Positions 19,860 through 31,192 of a DNA stretch of 64,000 bases are shown here, one piece after another. The position numbers and the translations under genes were made by a program. The DNA is from Mesostigma viride (taxonomy: Eukaryota > Streptophyta > Mesostigmatophyceae > Mesostigmatales > Mesostigmataceae), in NCBI GenBank assembly GCA_009746045.1, contig RPFO01000050.1, positions 1,353,050-1,417,049 of the forward strand, read 5' to 3'. The notes beneath the pieces were generated by a model. The model was not told the DNA's origin. It saw nothing but the letters and a program-made list of their open reading frames with translations, and searched no databases. Within the stretch, counting starts at the first letter, position 1; each line of letters starts with the position of its first letter.

Positions 19860-20830
19860 CCCCCGGCGGTGGGGTTGGAGATTAGTGTCAAAACTGAGGT
19901 GATGGTGATTGGGGCTTCCAGTCGCCCGCCGCTGCCGCGGCTGCTAGACAGGACAGAGGTCGATCCGTTCCGTGATCGCTTCAAACTGTTGGGGAGCATG
20001 CTCCCCGACACCGCCGACGATGTGGACATCCGCATCGGCCTGGCCTGGGCTAGGCTTCGTTCGCTTGCAACACCTACTGGCGCTCGAAGGGCCTGGGCGA
20101 GCACCGCAAGCGCATGCTCTTCAAGGTCCTCGTCCTCACGGTGCTTACGTATGGCGCCGAGGCATGGACACTCACGGACACACTGGCCGCCAAGCTAGAT
20201 GGCACCGTTTACAGGATATGCTCCGACAGGTCCTGAATGTAGGGTTTTCCACGCATAGGTCATTAGAGTCTTTGTATCAGGGTATGCCTGGCATTTCGGA
20301 CGAGATTAGGCAGCGTAGGATAGCATTTGTAGGACATCTTCAGCTCGCACCAGTCAGGTAGATACCGCCCTTGGTCTGGCCGGCGGCCCAGCAGCTTGGC
20401 CAACCAGGGCGGCACATCCTGACCTGGCCTGGCCCCAATTGGACATTCCTAGAAAGCTGGGTAAACCTGCCATGAACTACATCCAGATGTTGCTGGCCGA
20501 CCTAGTGGTCCCAGCTCGGTTTGAACACCACATTCACTCCCTCTCTCTTCTTTCTAGACTGCTATGCATAACAAGAAGAGGTGGCAGACGATTGTCCAGG
20601 CTCACACGCCAGCCCCTGTGGGCAAGCCCCCTCCCCCCAAGCGGAAGGGGCGTTTTGCTGGGTAGCGGTGTAGTTAGGATTTTCTAGACTAGAGAGCTTC
20701 GAGTTAGCTTAGTTCGATTACGCGGCTTCGCCCACCTCCACCCATCCCGCAACGAATATGTGCTAGATGATCTCCCAACGGAGTCATGTTATAATTTTTT
20801 TTTTTTAATTATACATATTATTTTATTATA
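19860..20830 (+). pseudogene. 5'-truncated LINE: reverse transcriptase C-terminus and 3' end
   Basis: Across two frames the sequence encodes the post-catalytic part of a non-LTR reverse transcriptase. FKLLGSMLPDTADDVDIRIG leads to the stretch TVLTYGAEAWTLTDTLAAKL, then MLRQVLNVGFSTHRSLESLY and RQRRIAFVGHLQLAPVR, where the family typically ends. The catalytic YADD region is absent. A 3' UTR runs to ~20830, with the CTCCCAACGGAG hairpin at ~20773 and a T-rich tail. Frameshifts near 20080 and 20200 mean it is dead. Confidence 0.75.
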
Positions 20831-21053
20831 TCAAGGAGACAACCAGCGCCGGCCAGAAATCGGGAGAATCCGGACCATGGTAGCTCGAGCCTGCCGTTAT
20901 CTTGTTCGCGTGTTCGAGTCGTTCAGGATGATGAATATGAATGGAGATGGAAATGTGTAGTCTTGTGCATTGAATTTATGGCTGGCTTACGTGTAGAGCT
21001 ACCATGGTCCGGATTCTCCCGATTTCTGGCCTGCGCTGGTTGTCTCCTTGATA
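20829..21053. mobile_element. Complete MITE, 225 bp with ~60-bp TIRs
   Basis: The element begins TATCAAGGAGACAACCAGCG and ends with the exact complement. The inverted identity extends ~60 bp through AATCGGGAGAATCCGGACC and CATGGTAGCTC. The interior contains ATGAATATGAATGGAGATGG. It encodes no protein. Related fragments lie at 19133, 19289, 22434, ~27355-27580 (reverse) and 28058. TA-rich flanks suggest a TA-type target. Confidence 0.8.
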
Positions 21054-21790
21054 ATCAGTCAAGTCATGGCTGCGCTGGTCTCATTCGTATTTGCCCATGG
21101 CGGTTGGAGGAATGAGTTCCTCATCAATCTGCGACGCAACCGTCGCAGCACCACACACACGTAAGCCCAAAAAGGAGTCAGAATGCATGTGAACATCAAA
21201 AAAATATATCCATCCCCAGAAAATCCCCAAGTTTGTTATTTGACACACGCTTGACGAAGCTGTTACTGTACTGTAAAGTAGGCTCGTAGTGCACAGAGAA
21301 AACCAAAATGAAGGACACGGAGTAGATACTGGAGGGGACCCTGGATACCCTGCCTAGCTGGCTCTGTCCACGAGCTAGGTCTCCCTCGTTGGCCATCATT
21401 GCCTCATGACATACTAAGGGCATGCCAAGGCGCGGACCTATATTCATGACAATGCCTACGAGGCCTACAAGGTGGCAGCACTCACCCTTGCACTGGTGAG
21501 CTGCTACCAGAATGATTCATGTACTGTTTTCTTGACCAAACCAGCTGGACAGCTCCCCCAGCACTCCAATTCCTCTTTTTATCTGGAGGTTTGCATTCCC
21601 TCTATTCCACCTCTTCCTGCACCCTTGCCCGAAACGAAACCTGCTCTACGTTCATTTGTTCACAATACGGCAGTAACAAAGCCCCATTATATCATAGCAG
21701 TATCATTCTAGTACTAGCCATCCCTTTGAATAGCAACAAACGTTGGGCAGGGCCATGAAACAAACCAACAAAAAATAACGAAGCACCCAC
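21054..21790. other. Mostly featureless stretch; one possible plus-strand exon
   Basis: At about 21419-21494 the plus strand reads HAKARTYIHDNAYEAYKVAALTLAL and ends at a GTGAGC donor. No adjoining exon was found, so it stays a weak candidate. The remainder shows nothing recognisable. Confidence 0.3.
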
Positions 21791-23541
21791 CATGTCAGGC
21801 GAGCCTCCCTTGCCCTCGAACTCGAGCTTCCATCCCGAGTCCTCAAGCAGGCCCCCCACTTTCTGGAACGCCTTCTGGAAGACGGGCTGCAGCCGCTCGG
21901 CCTCAGGGTGCACCTGGGTGGGGAGGGGGTAGGGGCAGGAGCGCAAGGCAGGGAGCCGGGCAGCCGTTGGAGGCAGGGAGGGAGAGACTGACTGAGTGCA
22001 TGAATAAGTGTGCAAGGCTGGGTTGGAGGAAAAGTAGATGGGAGGATGCGTCGATCACCCACTCGCAGCAGCTGTCCCACCTAACGTAGTTGCTCAAGTG
22101 CTTAAAACACTACAGGGCTTTGTATTGGAAAGCCCTTCGCTGGGGAAGGGGAAAGGCGGGTTTCTCGGAGATTGTTTTCCTTTCCCGCTGGGAGTATGTG
22201 TGCCATCGGGATGGGTGCCATATCAACGAAAGATGGCTCCTGCGTGACATCAGCACGCATGTGACATCAGCTCGCATTGGACATCAGCTGGCCACATGGC
22301 ATCTGCCGCCGCTTTTGTTTGTAGGTATACTTGCAGGCAGGCATTCAAACGAGCAAAGGGAGAATCACCCAGCCGGAAATGATGACATGGAATATATATT
22401 CAGTGATCTACGATATGCATTCTCCCCCTACGATATCAAGGAGACAACCAGCGCAGGCCCCCCTTACGTGTAGAGCGACTAGATGACCTAGACGGCTCTG
22501 CCCCTACGATATGCACACTCTACGAATGAAGGGGGAACCATCCAGCCGGCAACGATGATATGCGATGGGGTCACCCAACCGTTGCCAGCTTGGTTCTAAT
22601 GACGATCATTGCAGCTAAATTTTCAACATTGATGAATTGTGATAAGTAACGCAGTGATGATCCCTTGCTAGAGATAGGCTCCACTGTGACTGGACATTAC
22701 GAATGGTGGCACCTAGGCACTTACTTACTTACTTACTTACTCACTTACTCGACTTCATACTACTACTACTTAATTTCACTACACTAAGAATATATTACTT
22801 AATTACTTATTTTAGGTTCCGCTGCGGTTGTCATGATGGTTCCCATGCTGTTTCCCACGTCCTGTGCGTGCTATGTATACCTTATGCCATCCTATTCGCA
22901 CCTTATGCCGAAGCATCGCCTGCAGCACCAGCATGTACCGCGCCGTCTCGATCTCCCCATCCTGGACCAGGGACTGGCCCATGCTGTCCAGCTCGTCGAA
23001 GAACTCCTCGATCTGGCGGGTATTCTCGGATAGCATCACCCGCACGGCCTTGCTCGAGACCTGCAGGCCGGCCAAGACATACCGGAGATGAAGATGCCCC
23101 CCCGACAACGGCATTCAGCAAGTAAGCGGCAGGTCTCTTCGCGCGCGGGAGGGGGGGGTGCGGTGGGGGCCAGTGCGCACTGTCTTCTTCCTGCTTTCGA
23201 CGTCGCTACTTGCAAGAAAAAGCAAATAGTAAAAAATGCAATAGGCGCACCTCATTTAAAGATTTGAGGAAGTCTTCATCCACCACTAGCTCATTATTGC
23301 CGGCTTGAATTTGCCGAGCGGGCCTCTGCATTACGTTAGGTCGCGCACTGTGGGTGAAACCGACCGGACGGTTCCGATGGCCAAGCATACAAGGTCGAAA
23401 AGCTTGGAGTGCTTTACGATAATTAACGACGGCAGTTCTTGGATTGCGTGCCATATTAGCGTCGCAAGACAGAGAGGCAGGGCGCGCTGTGCTCATCATC
23501 GACCAGCCCAGATCTGTCTTCGCAATGGAAGCGAACGCCAT
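21791..23541 (-). CDS. Host-type gene, three exons, possible organelle-targeted protein (3' end not found)
   Basis: Exons are 23541-23251 (97 codons), 23060-22902 (53 codons) and 21913-21791 (41 codons). All are phase 0 with GTGCGC, GTGCGA and GTGGGT donors and CAG acceptors. The exact codon multiples support the model. The N-terminus (MAFASIAKTDLGWSMMSTAR, then many Arg/Ser/Ala and few acids) looks like a plastid or mitochondrial transit peptide. The mature part is helical: ENTRQIEEFFDELDSMGQSL, ETARYMLVLQAMLRHK, LQPVFQKAFQKVGGLLED. No family is recognised. The ORF is open into a GTGGGT donor at 21790, so further exons are expected to the left. Confidence 0.5.
22030..22860. other. Large intron content: MITE fragment and microsatellite
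   Basis: Within the second intron of the minus-strand gene lie three TGACATCAGC-type repeats (~22240-22290), a MITE left-end fragment at 22434-22495, and a (CTTA)n microsatellite at 22720-22748. Nothing coding is seen. Confidence 0.5.
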
Positions 23542-24174
23542 GGTGGTGTAAGCTAAAAATGGGGATACTGAGAGGCTATAGCGCTGCAAAAACAACGGCT
23601 GGGAAAGGTAAAATTCTGGGGCTGTTTGAAACAGCAAGGAATGTTTTCGTGTGTATGCCGTCAGGCACCAATTTATGCGCTATCGGACTGCATAACCCGA
23701 TAAACCAGAGTATCGTGGCAGACCTGAAAAAGCTGGTGGCAGCATCTGCTCAATCGGAGAGCGAGGAGAGGACATGTGGCTCGGCTCCTAGCATCAGTGC
23801 GACCAAGACACAAGCTTTTAGGCTGTTCCCCGCAAGATTGGGGACCGGAACCCAGCCGATGCAAGCTCCGATCCTTCTACTAGTCACTAGCAGTCAGTCA
23901 GTACTACGCGACAGTCAGCAACAACCGACGACGACGAGTCGACGACAGTCAGTCAGTTGGATCCCGCGCCGCACAGAGTCTTCTGTAGACTGTGTTGTTG
24001 TTGTTGTGTCCCGCGCCGCACATGAGCAGCAGCAGAGATTCTATAGTGGCCGAGGGCCGGATATCCTATCTATTGGTTGGTTGCTCGGTCTTGCTATAAT
24101 TCAACTTGTCTAGGTACTTTGTGCCCACTCGCACTTCAGTCTACTGCTGTCTGCTGCCCATGTGCGGCGTGGGC

Positions 24175-24217
<43 letters not shown>

Positions 24218-24527
24218 GAAAAGTGACAAATGTCCGCACAATGTCTTGGGAGCGCGATTTGGTGTTGGCAGCTGCCACCATTTTTCTTCGGCGTGCAAAC
24301 AAAATTGCGGACACGGCCTAATTCGTGATAAAATATTAGCTATGCAGCTAACGCAGCTTTAGATGTTGTACCGTGTACGCGCGTCGCAGCTATAAGACGA
24401 CAACTACCAAGATGCACAGGCTGTTAGTCGCGTTGAATGGGTAGCCAATTCTCGGCATACCTGCCTTTCACGTCAAGGAAGCGTAATATATTCTGGAACC
24501 TGTTATTTTCCCTGGAAGGAAGAAAAA
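23542..24527. other. Intergenic region with (CAA)n microsatellite
   Basis: This separates two divergent gene models. An ORF at 23559-24113 has no recognisable domain or codon signal and is not called. About 15 CAA units occupy 24173-24217; GTC/GAC-type short repeats lie at 23880-23960. Confidence 0.5.
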
Positions 24528-27500
24528 ATGTCTGGTTTAGACGCGGCTGCTATTGCTCTGCGACGAAAGCAGACCACGGACGCAAGAGCGCAGCTGCAGC
24601 GTTTAGAGGTGCGTAAACAGTGCTGGACATTGGCTGGTGGGTAACATGGCTCTTCGTGGAGTAGGGAAGCTCAGAATTGGTAGGCATTCACATGCGTGTT
24701 TGTGAAATGTAATCGAGTGGATGCGAGGTTGACAGATCCTGTCCATGTCGCGTGGCAAACTCACCTCTCTAGATTATTTTGAAGGGGATTTCAAGCTGGC
24801 CATAATACATGCCATCTCCCCCATTTTCCCTGGAAGCAACAATTAATAAAAATATAGCAAAGTAAGGCTATAGACATTCACCTTCTACCCAGCTACGAAC
24901 GGCTTAGTCGTGGCATCCCCGTCCCTTTTTGGCGGCCCGGCACCTGCGTCTGCTCGGTTGCACGCGCGTTTCACCCGCTAGTCCCGTGGTGCCACTTGCT
25001 GCTGCTGGTCATCCGATCCCCCGACTCCTCCAAACCCCATGCAGGCCCTGCTGGCCCGGGCCCGCTCCGGCGCGCTTAAGCTCCCCGACGGCGGCGCCAA
25101 GCTGGAGCGCAACATCTGCGACCTAAAGAGGGAAGTCGAGCTGCAAGAGCGCGAGTCCACGGCAGCAGAGGCCGTCCAATCAACAACTCTGGCCGTCCCA
25201 TCAATCTCTACTCCATCTGGACCCATCAAATCCACCACGGCCATCCAGTCTACGACTAGTCTGGCTGTACCGCCCCGTGCCACGTCAGCGGACGAGATGA
25301 ATGTCCTCACGGCGGCCATCGGCCAGCTGTCCATCTCTCATGGCCAGGGCGTCAATAACGGAGACCCGCCGACGCTATCCGTGGCCCAACTGCGGCAGCG
25401 CGTGGCATCCCAGTCCGGCCGCATCACGACGCGCGAGGAGACAAAGTTTGCGGAGAGAGGGATCAGCTGCCGCCACGGCAAGCTGGGCCCGTTGGGCGGC
25501 GCACTGAGCGTGGACGCGGTCCGTCGCACGCGCGCCCGGTTGGAGGCGGAGGAGGCGGCGCTGAGGGAAGGGGGCGGGGGCAGGCAGTTGCACTTGCTAT
25601 CGTGCGCGCGGCCGCTGGAATCAGAGGAAGTGCTGAGGGATGAGATGGGGGATGAGGTGGGGGATGAGGTGAGGGATGAGATGAGGACTGCGTCGTCGGT
25701 GCCATCCAACCCTCAACAATCACCATCGCCAGCTCGAGGTGCCGGGGGCTATTTTGATGCTGGCGCCTCCTCGGCAGGCGCTCGTGCCTCCTCAGGCGCT
25801 CGTGCCGCGATCCAGGGTGAACTCCCAGCTCCGTGTGACATGGAGGGCGTGCAAGGGCCGGGCGGGGTGGCCCGAGAGGCCAGTGACTCAGGGGCACTGG
25901 AATCGTCATCCGCTGCATCGTTGTCATCAGCTGCGTCATCGTGGTCGGCGGCCGCGAATGCCAGCAGTCCCGCAGGACGTGATGCTGCGGGAGGGGCAGG
26001 CACGGGGACAGATGGCAGCAACGGGGCACCACGGAAGGTGCGCCCCATGAACTTGCCTCCCCTGGTAGGAGGGCACAAGAGGGATGGATTTGTCCATTCA
26101 GGATGGGGCAGATGCACACGCTTATCACGGTGTCATCACGGGTGTGTTGCTATGACGGCCACGCCGATTGCTGCTGTATTATTACCGGCATTCCACGATC
26201 GCATGACACTCATGGTACCCCCGTAGCACCTCATGGCACATCTACGTCCGTAGACCTCATGCCACTAGCGAGAGGTGGCTCTTTTCGTGCTAATGATGAG
26301 CAGCATTCTGGGCCGCCACCTGTCACCGCTCCCTGTCACCGCCTTCTGGCCACCTTCCCACAAGAGGCCTGATTCTTATCGTTAGTGTTAAACGTTGATA
26401 CATCGATAGCATATTGTTGCCACCCATCCCTTCTCGCCGCTTGCCTACCTGCGCCGGCCCCCAGTCTTGGCCCCAAACCCCTTGGCTCGGAGCACATGTG
26501 CATCTTCTTGTTCCCCCCTCATCCCCCCCCTTTGATTGTACTGCATGCGCCGCCCTGTCCCCCCCATCCTTTGTCGCCCTGACCGCATCTGCGTGCAGGG
26601 TGGGCGGCTCCCCCTGCCCCCTGGCATGGAGAACCGCAAGGACCCCTACGGCAACCGCGAGACGTTGCTGCTTCCGCTGGAGCAGGCGCGTGCCAGCATA
26701 CGCAGGAGCTACGCCTACGGCATGGTGAGCGGGGCTTGATGATGTTTGTCGTACACAGGGTTAATTAATCAGTACAATACAGGGCGATGTTTTCATACGC
26801 AGGGTTAATTTGTTGCATTAATACAGGGTGGGTGGCGGCTTGCGGGTTGCTGAGGTGGCTGGATGATCTTGCATTCGGTGTGGTGGGCGGCATAGTGCGT
26901 GTAGGAGCAGCACGGTGAGGTGGCTTAGCGTTGGTCCACACGGCACGGTGAGGTGTCATACACTGTCAGGGTGGGTGCCGGTTTTGGGTGCTGTAGAGCA
27001 ACATGTGCCTGCGGGGTGGCTTGCACTGCATCGTGGTCGGTTTTTCTTGTCGTAGACATGGTGGGTGGCGCCATCCATAGGCCGGTGGACTTGTACGCCA
27101 AACTGGAGGTTCACCTGTGGAACTCCACATGTTTTGATTGGTCTACACACGGGTGCGTGGGTGGTGGGTATGGCATGATGGGTTGCTACGGTTGTTATCA
27201 ATGGCGATCGTGCACATGACAAGGATCAAGGGGGCGTGCGTTTTAATTACACTACTACTAGGTACTAGGATTGCATACTTGGTATGGACAAAGTAATATC
27301 TTCTTATCTACACCGTCCAGGTCTCTATCGGAAAGTTAGCCATCCATCATTTTAGCATACATGGCTACACATTTCCACCTCCATTCACTTCCATCATCCT
27401 GAGCGTCTCAGCAAACGTGGATAAGATACAGCAGGGTCAAGTTACCATGATCCAAATTCTCTAGATTTCTTGCATGCGCTGGTTGTGTCAACGATACTAT

Positions 27501-27999
27501 ACGAGCTTGGAACCAGTCTAGGTTGGTTTGTTTAAGGAAGCGTAGCATTATAGGCCAGCGCTGGTTGTCTCGTTGATAGAGATGTCTGTCTCATGATGTG
27601 CCAGCTGCCCCAAATGGGACCGCATGACTCAATAATTGGACCGCATGATGTAACCAATCGATTCAACCAAATGAATAATCATGTGCTGGTCGTACATGCT
27701 TGGCTATTATGCTGTGGTTTCTTCAGGATATTGAAGAATGCCCTGAGGCCCAGGTGCTGACAGGGTTGAAATCATGGCAAACCACCGGAAGGCCCCCGCT
27801 GCCAAGTAGTCAGCCTCCCAAGAAGCATGAGCAAGGGAAAGCAGAAGTTTCGGATCTCTGGGATGGCACGGCAGGCCATGCGTACCAGGATACTCATTGT
27901 TTTAGAATCAGCAACGGGGATGGGGATGACGATAGTGCTCACGATCGTGATAGCAATAGCGATGCTGGTGTGGATGATGGTATTGATGATGAGGATTGA
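24528..27999 (+). CDS. Host-type four-exon gene, weak Gdown1/GRINL1A-like features
   Basis: Proposed exons are 24528-24608, 25045-26037, 26599-26724 and 27727-27999. All junctions are phase 0 (donors GTGCGT, GTGCGC, GTGAGC; acceptors CAG), giving about 490 aa. The N-terminus is a coiled coil crossing the first junction (QLQRLE then ALLARARSG), followed by KLPDGGAKLERNICDLKRE. A long Ser/Ala-rich disordered middle follows. The third exon has GGRLPLPPGM and TLLLPLEQARASIRRSYAYG. The tail is very acidic (DAGVDDGIDDED). A KLPD-G-K motif near the start, a late R-LP-L segment and an acidic end recall the RNA polymerase II factor Gdown1 (GRINL1A/POLR2M). The resemblance is loose. The link from exon 3 to exon 4 is the least certain, as a MITE fills the intron. 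Confidence 0.45.
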
Positions 28000-28082
28000 T
28001 AATGATATTTTACCTAATTTATCTTTATTGCGTACACGCATATTAATTAAATATACTACTGCGCTGGTTGTCTCCTTGATAC
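27355..28082. mobile_element. MITE fragments in reverse orientation
   Basis: About 27355-27500 is a diverged reverse copy of the MITE interior and end (CATTTCCACCTCCATTCA, then GCGCTGGTTGTG). Another end lies at 27553-27578 and another at 28058-28082. They overlap the intron and the 3' side of the plus-strand gene. Confidence 0.6.
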
Positions 28083-28837
28083 TACTATACATGTATCTAG
28101 CTGCTGGTTGGCTGGCCCAGCTTGTCGTAACCCTTCCCGCGCCTCCATGTACGTACACTAACTTGTTCGATCACTGCATGCTGCATGAGACAATTATTCC
28201 AGGACGTGTGCACATAGTAGAAATCATGCCAAAGGTCCTATGTTCGATTCCTTGCTGGTAGCTTCTGCCGGGCTTTCTTACTTTCTGTGTTCCGCGGAAT
28301 CTCAGATTTGGGCAGCTAGCGTTTTTACGTTTGTTGCTTTCTGACGACAACATAGTATTGATCAATGCATGGCGTTGGATCGCCATGCGTCCAGGCATAG
28401 TTTTCTCACTTCATAGTATTGATACAGCGCGTCTCCATTATCCATCGACGTACATTAATTACTTGTTGAGCTTCGCTCATTTTATATATGACGCGTGGAC
28501 GGGCTCAAAGGGGACCGGCCTGCCGTAGGTAGCGTACGTAAGACCAGCGATTGTCATGCACGAGGGTACTGCACCGGCCGGCCCTTTTTGTGCCGAGGCT
28601 GAGTGTGGTTCCGGAGTGCAGGCCTGGGTAGCTTCTAACGTACGTCACTAGACCTTGTTACCTGCGCCGGCCGCCAGGCGTGGCACAACTGTGATGGGCA
28701 GTTAGTACACCTTGTACCTGCGCCAGCCGGCATGAGGCCTGCGTGTCGCAATGTGAATGAGATAGTCAGTACTTAGAGTGGTGTAGGGGTCGTAGGGAGG
28801 CCTCTTTTCAGCTTCGCAACTTTATCCCAGCATTTTG
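28083..28837. other. Featureless stretch before the nested gypsy elements
   Basis: No gene is recognised. ATGTTCGATTCC at ~28238 resembles a pol III B box but lacks a foldable tRNA around it. Repeats of CTGCGCCGGCCG-like segments occur at 28570-28750. Confidence 0.4.
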
Positions 28838-29042
28838 TTGCGTGCCGGCCCTTTAGGACGGACGCAACAATGGAATAAATTATATACTCTGGCTTGTTGT
28901 CATAGTCCGTAGGACTTTGGGACTTATTTCGGGACTTAATTTGGGAATCGTCCCTTAGTCAGGACTTTTGTATGGAACTATGATAGTTTGTGTGATTCGG
29001 GCCAGTTATTTTGGGCCTATGTTGTTGTATGCGTGTGTCTTC

Positions 29043-29625
29043 TGTTACGTCCCGGCCCTTTAGGTCGGACGTAACAATGGAATAAATCACTAAGGCCTTG
29101 TGGCCGTTGTACTAAGTTTTATGGACATTGACTATTGTGTGAATTGGACTAGTTATTTTGGTCCTAGGTTGTCCTTTTAGGGGCCGGTGCGGTGGCGCCG
29201 CGCCAGTTCTGAGTCTATCTGTAGTACTAGGCGTGGATCCTGTAGTTGAGGGTCGATGTCGGCCCGGGTCCTACGTGGAATGATTGGCTTGGATTGGTCC
29301 AGGGAAATTGGCGTGTATCTGCGCCGCAATCAACCTAGGTTAAATTGGTCCGAGGACGAGAGTCTCGTCCTCTTGGTTTGATGAATGATAAGTGCGAATA
29401 CGCCTACACATTGAACCCGGGGCAATTATCCATTTGTAATTGGTGTTGCTAGCCAATATAAGTGTGTACTAATTAGCTTGGCATCAAGCCGTGATGCCAG
29501 ATATCTCACGACTCACGTCGTGAAGCGCAACCTACTTTAGGCCACCTTGAATTATTCCTAATTCCGGCAAGAAGGGTCTTTCGCTACGTAGCTCAGGCTA
29601 GGTGAGTCTGGGCTGGGACGTAACA
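29043..29625 (+). repeat. 5' LTR of young gypsy
   Basis: Starts TGTTACGTCC and ends GGACGTAACA, giving a 7-bp terminal inversion. AATGGAATAAATCAC near the start is a candidate polyadenylation signal. A short hairpin GAGGACGAGAGTCTCGTCCTC lies in the middle (about 29351-29371). The putative primer-binding site TGGTTATCGGAGG follows at 29627. Confidence 0.92.
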
Positions 29626-30367
29626 CTGGTTATCGGAGGAAATGTGCTGGAAAGGTTAGCTAACTCTCGCGGAGAGGGTTAGTGAGCCAATTAGGATACC
29701 AAGGCTGAGTTTGACGTAGGTAGAGGTTCCGGAATTCAACGACTGCTGACTGGTCGGCGGCCAGCCCGTAAAGGGATTCAACGACGACCTAGCCAGCAAG
29801 CGGCCAGTCTGGGATACTCGGCGGGGCTAGCAATAGTCCTGTGGTGAGGTGCTGTAAACGATAGCGTTCAGCTCTCCTGCTTTCAACGACACCTAGTGGC
29901 GGCCAGGGCTTGCCTTCAACGACACCGGGTGGCGGCCAGCTCAGGAGGATTTAACGTCATCGATTATGGTGCGTCCCCTAGATAGGATCCTTTCTTTACA
30001 AGCGATGCCTGTGGAAGGCTAGCTGGCATGCTCGCTTCCTCTCCGGGTTCGCACGCGTAGGGGTTCTCGTTATACGTTGTGCCTCTATAGGGTGTGAATG
30101 TCGTTGGTTCGAATGGAAGTTGCGGACGACAACCATTCGTTGTTTTACATGTTGTGGGGGTGAATACCGTCTGGCTGTTGCCGACTGTGTTGACGGTGTT
30201 TACCTCCGTGTAATCGTTGTATAGCCCCTTTGCCGCGGAAGGCTGGGGGCGTGTGCTGTGCTACACTCCGTGCTCTCTCCTCGTTTGTTTAAGGTCACTG
30301 CATTAGAGGTAGCCTGGGTTTCCCCTTTCTCTCCTGCTTGCAAGCCGCTGCCAGACTATGATGTAAC
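29626..30367 (+). promoter_or_regulatory. Gypsy 5' leader with repeated TTCAACGAC/GGCGGCCAG motifs
   Basis: This 740-nt leader is non-coding. TTCAACGAC or a close variant recurs (about 29738, 29778, 29883, 29912), each followed by CGGCCAG or GGCGGCCAG. The same series recurs in the old copy at 43443-43680 despite divergence. It may be an RNA structure for packaging or translation. Confidence 0.55.
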
Positions 30368-30706
30368 ATGCCCCGACGTAAAATAAACAAGGGTGGACAG
30401 TCTGGATTTCCTTACTATGCAGTAGCTCACGACGGGGATAAGGGTAGACCTGCTATATTCTACAGCTGGAAGACTTGTGAGGAACACATTAAAGATAAGA
30501 TATTGTCCCAAGGCTCTAGTGCTAAGTGGAAAGGGTTTGATAACATTACAGATGCAGATAGGTTTGTTAGGGAACACATGCCATTGCCTGAGGGGATGCA
30601 CATCACACGTGAATGCTCCAAGCCACCCACGCTCAGCAGTCAGGGGGAGGGGACAGCAGTTACAGTTACCTTCTCTCAGCTGACCATTGGCCCTAGCAAG
30701 CAGTAG
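30368..30706 (+). CDS. Hybrid-binding domain protein (RNase H1 N-terminal / Cauli_VI type)
   Basis: 112 aa from ATG 30368, complete, lying between the gypsy leader and gag. Residues ~13-75 match the RNase H1 hybrid-binding fold: FPYYAVAHDG, an IFYSWKTCEEHI segment, then AKWKGFDNITDADRFVREHM. The Tyr, Trp, Lys-Phe and Ala-Phe positions are where the family conserves them. This domain binds RNA:DNA hybrids or dsRNA and also occurs in caulimovirus P6. A separate ORF ahead of gag is unusual for Ty3/gypsy. The old copy has it too (52485-52990, damaged), so it is ancestral to this family. Binding of the reverse-transcription hybrid or translation control is inference. Confidence 0.8.
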   Translation: MPRRKINKGGQSGFPYYAVAHDGDKGRPAIFYSWKTCEEHIKDKILSQGSSAKWKGFDNITDADRFVREHMPLPEGMHITRECSKPPTLSSQGEGTAVTVTFSQLTIGPSKQ

Positions 30707-30833
30707 AGGATACTATTACTAGGGTAGTAATACTAGGTTCTATATCTATAGATCCATAGCACGTGGTTGCTCTTCTCTCTCTCTTCTTCCTGGGGAGGTG
30801 ATGCCTGCTGTGTAAGGTACCGGTACGAGCACC

Positions 30834-31148
30834 ATGCCAACACGGTACCAAACAAGGAACGCCAGAGAGACAGAAGACGAGCTTAGGGAGAGAGATTCAG
30901 ATAATAGAGAGATAGAACCGGTAGACAACCACGAGCACGGTACAGAAGGGCTAGAGGTACCACCACAAGTCCAAGTAGAGACAGGTACAGGTGAGGTCAT
31001 GGAGAGACCTGTGGAAGGCTCCCTACGATCCAGATCTAGTTCCCCAGCGGATGGGGACAATCTAGACGCCTTGACAAGGCAGGAAGAGGACAGAAGTGAC
31101 CAAGAGATACTCCAGGGGGGCTCGCAGCAGCAGCAACATCAGCAGCAA

Positions 31149-31192
<44 letters not shown>

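Noticed and set aside
23559-24113. 184-aa plus-strand ORF
   Set aside because: It lacks any domain, runs into repeats and overlaps the promoter side of the opposite-strand gene model.
28225-28262. tRNA gene or SINE
   Set aside because: A B-box-like GTTCGATTCC is present but the T-stem does not pair and no A box is found at the right distance.
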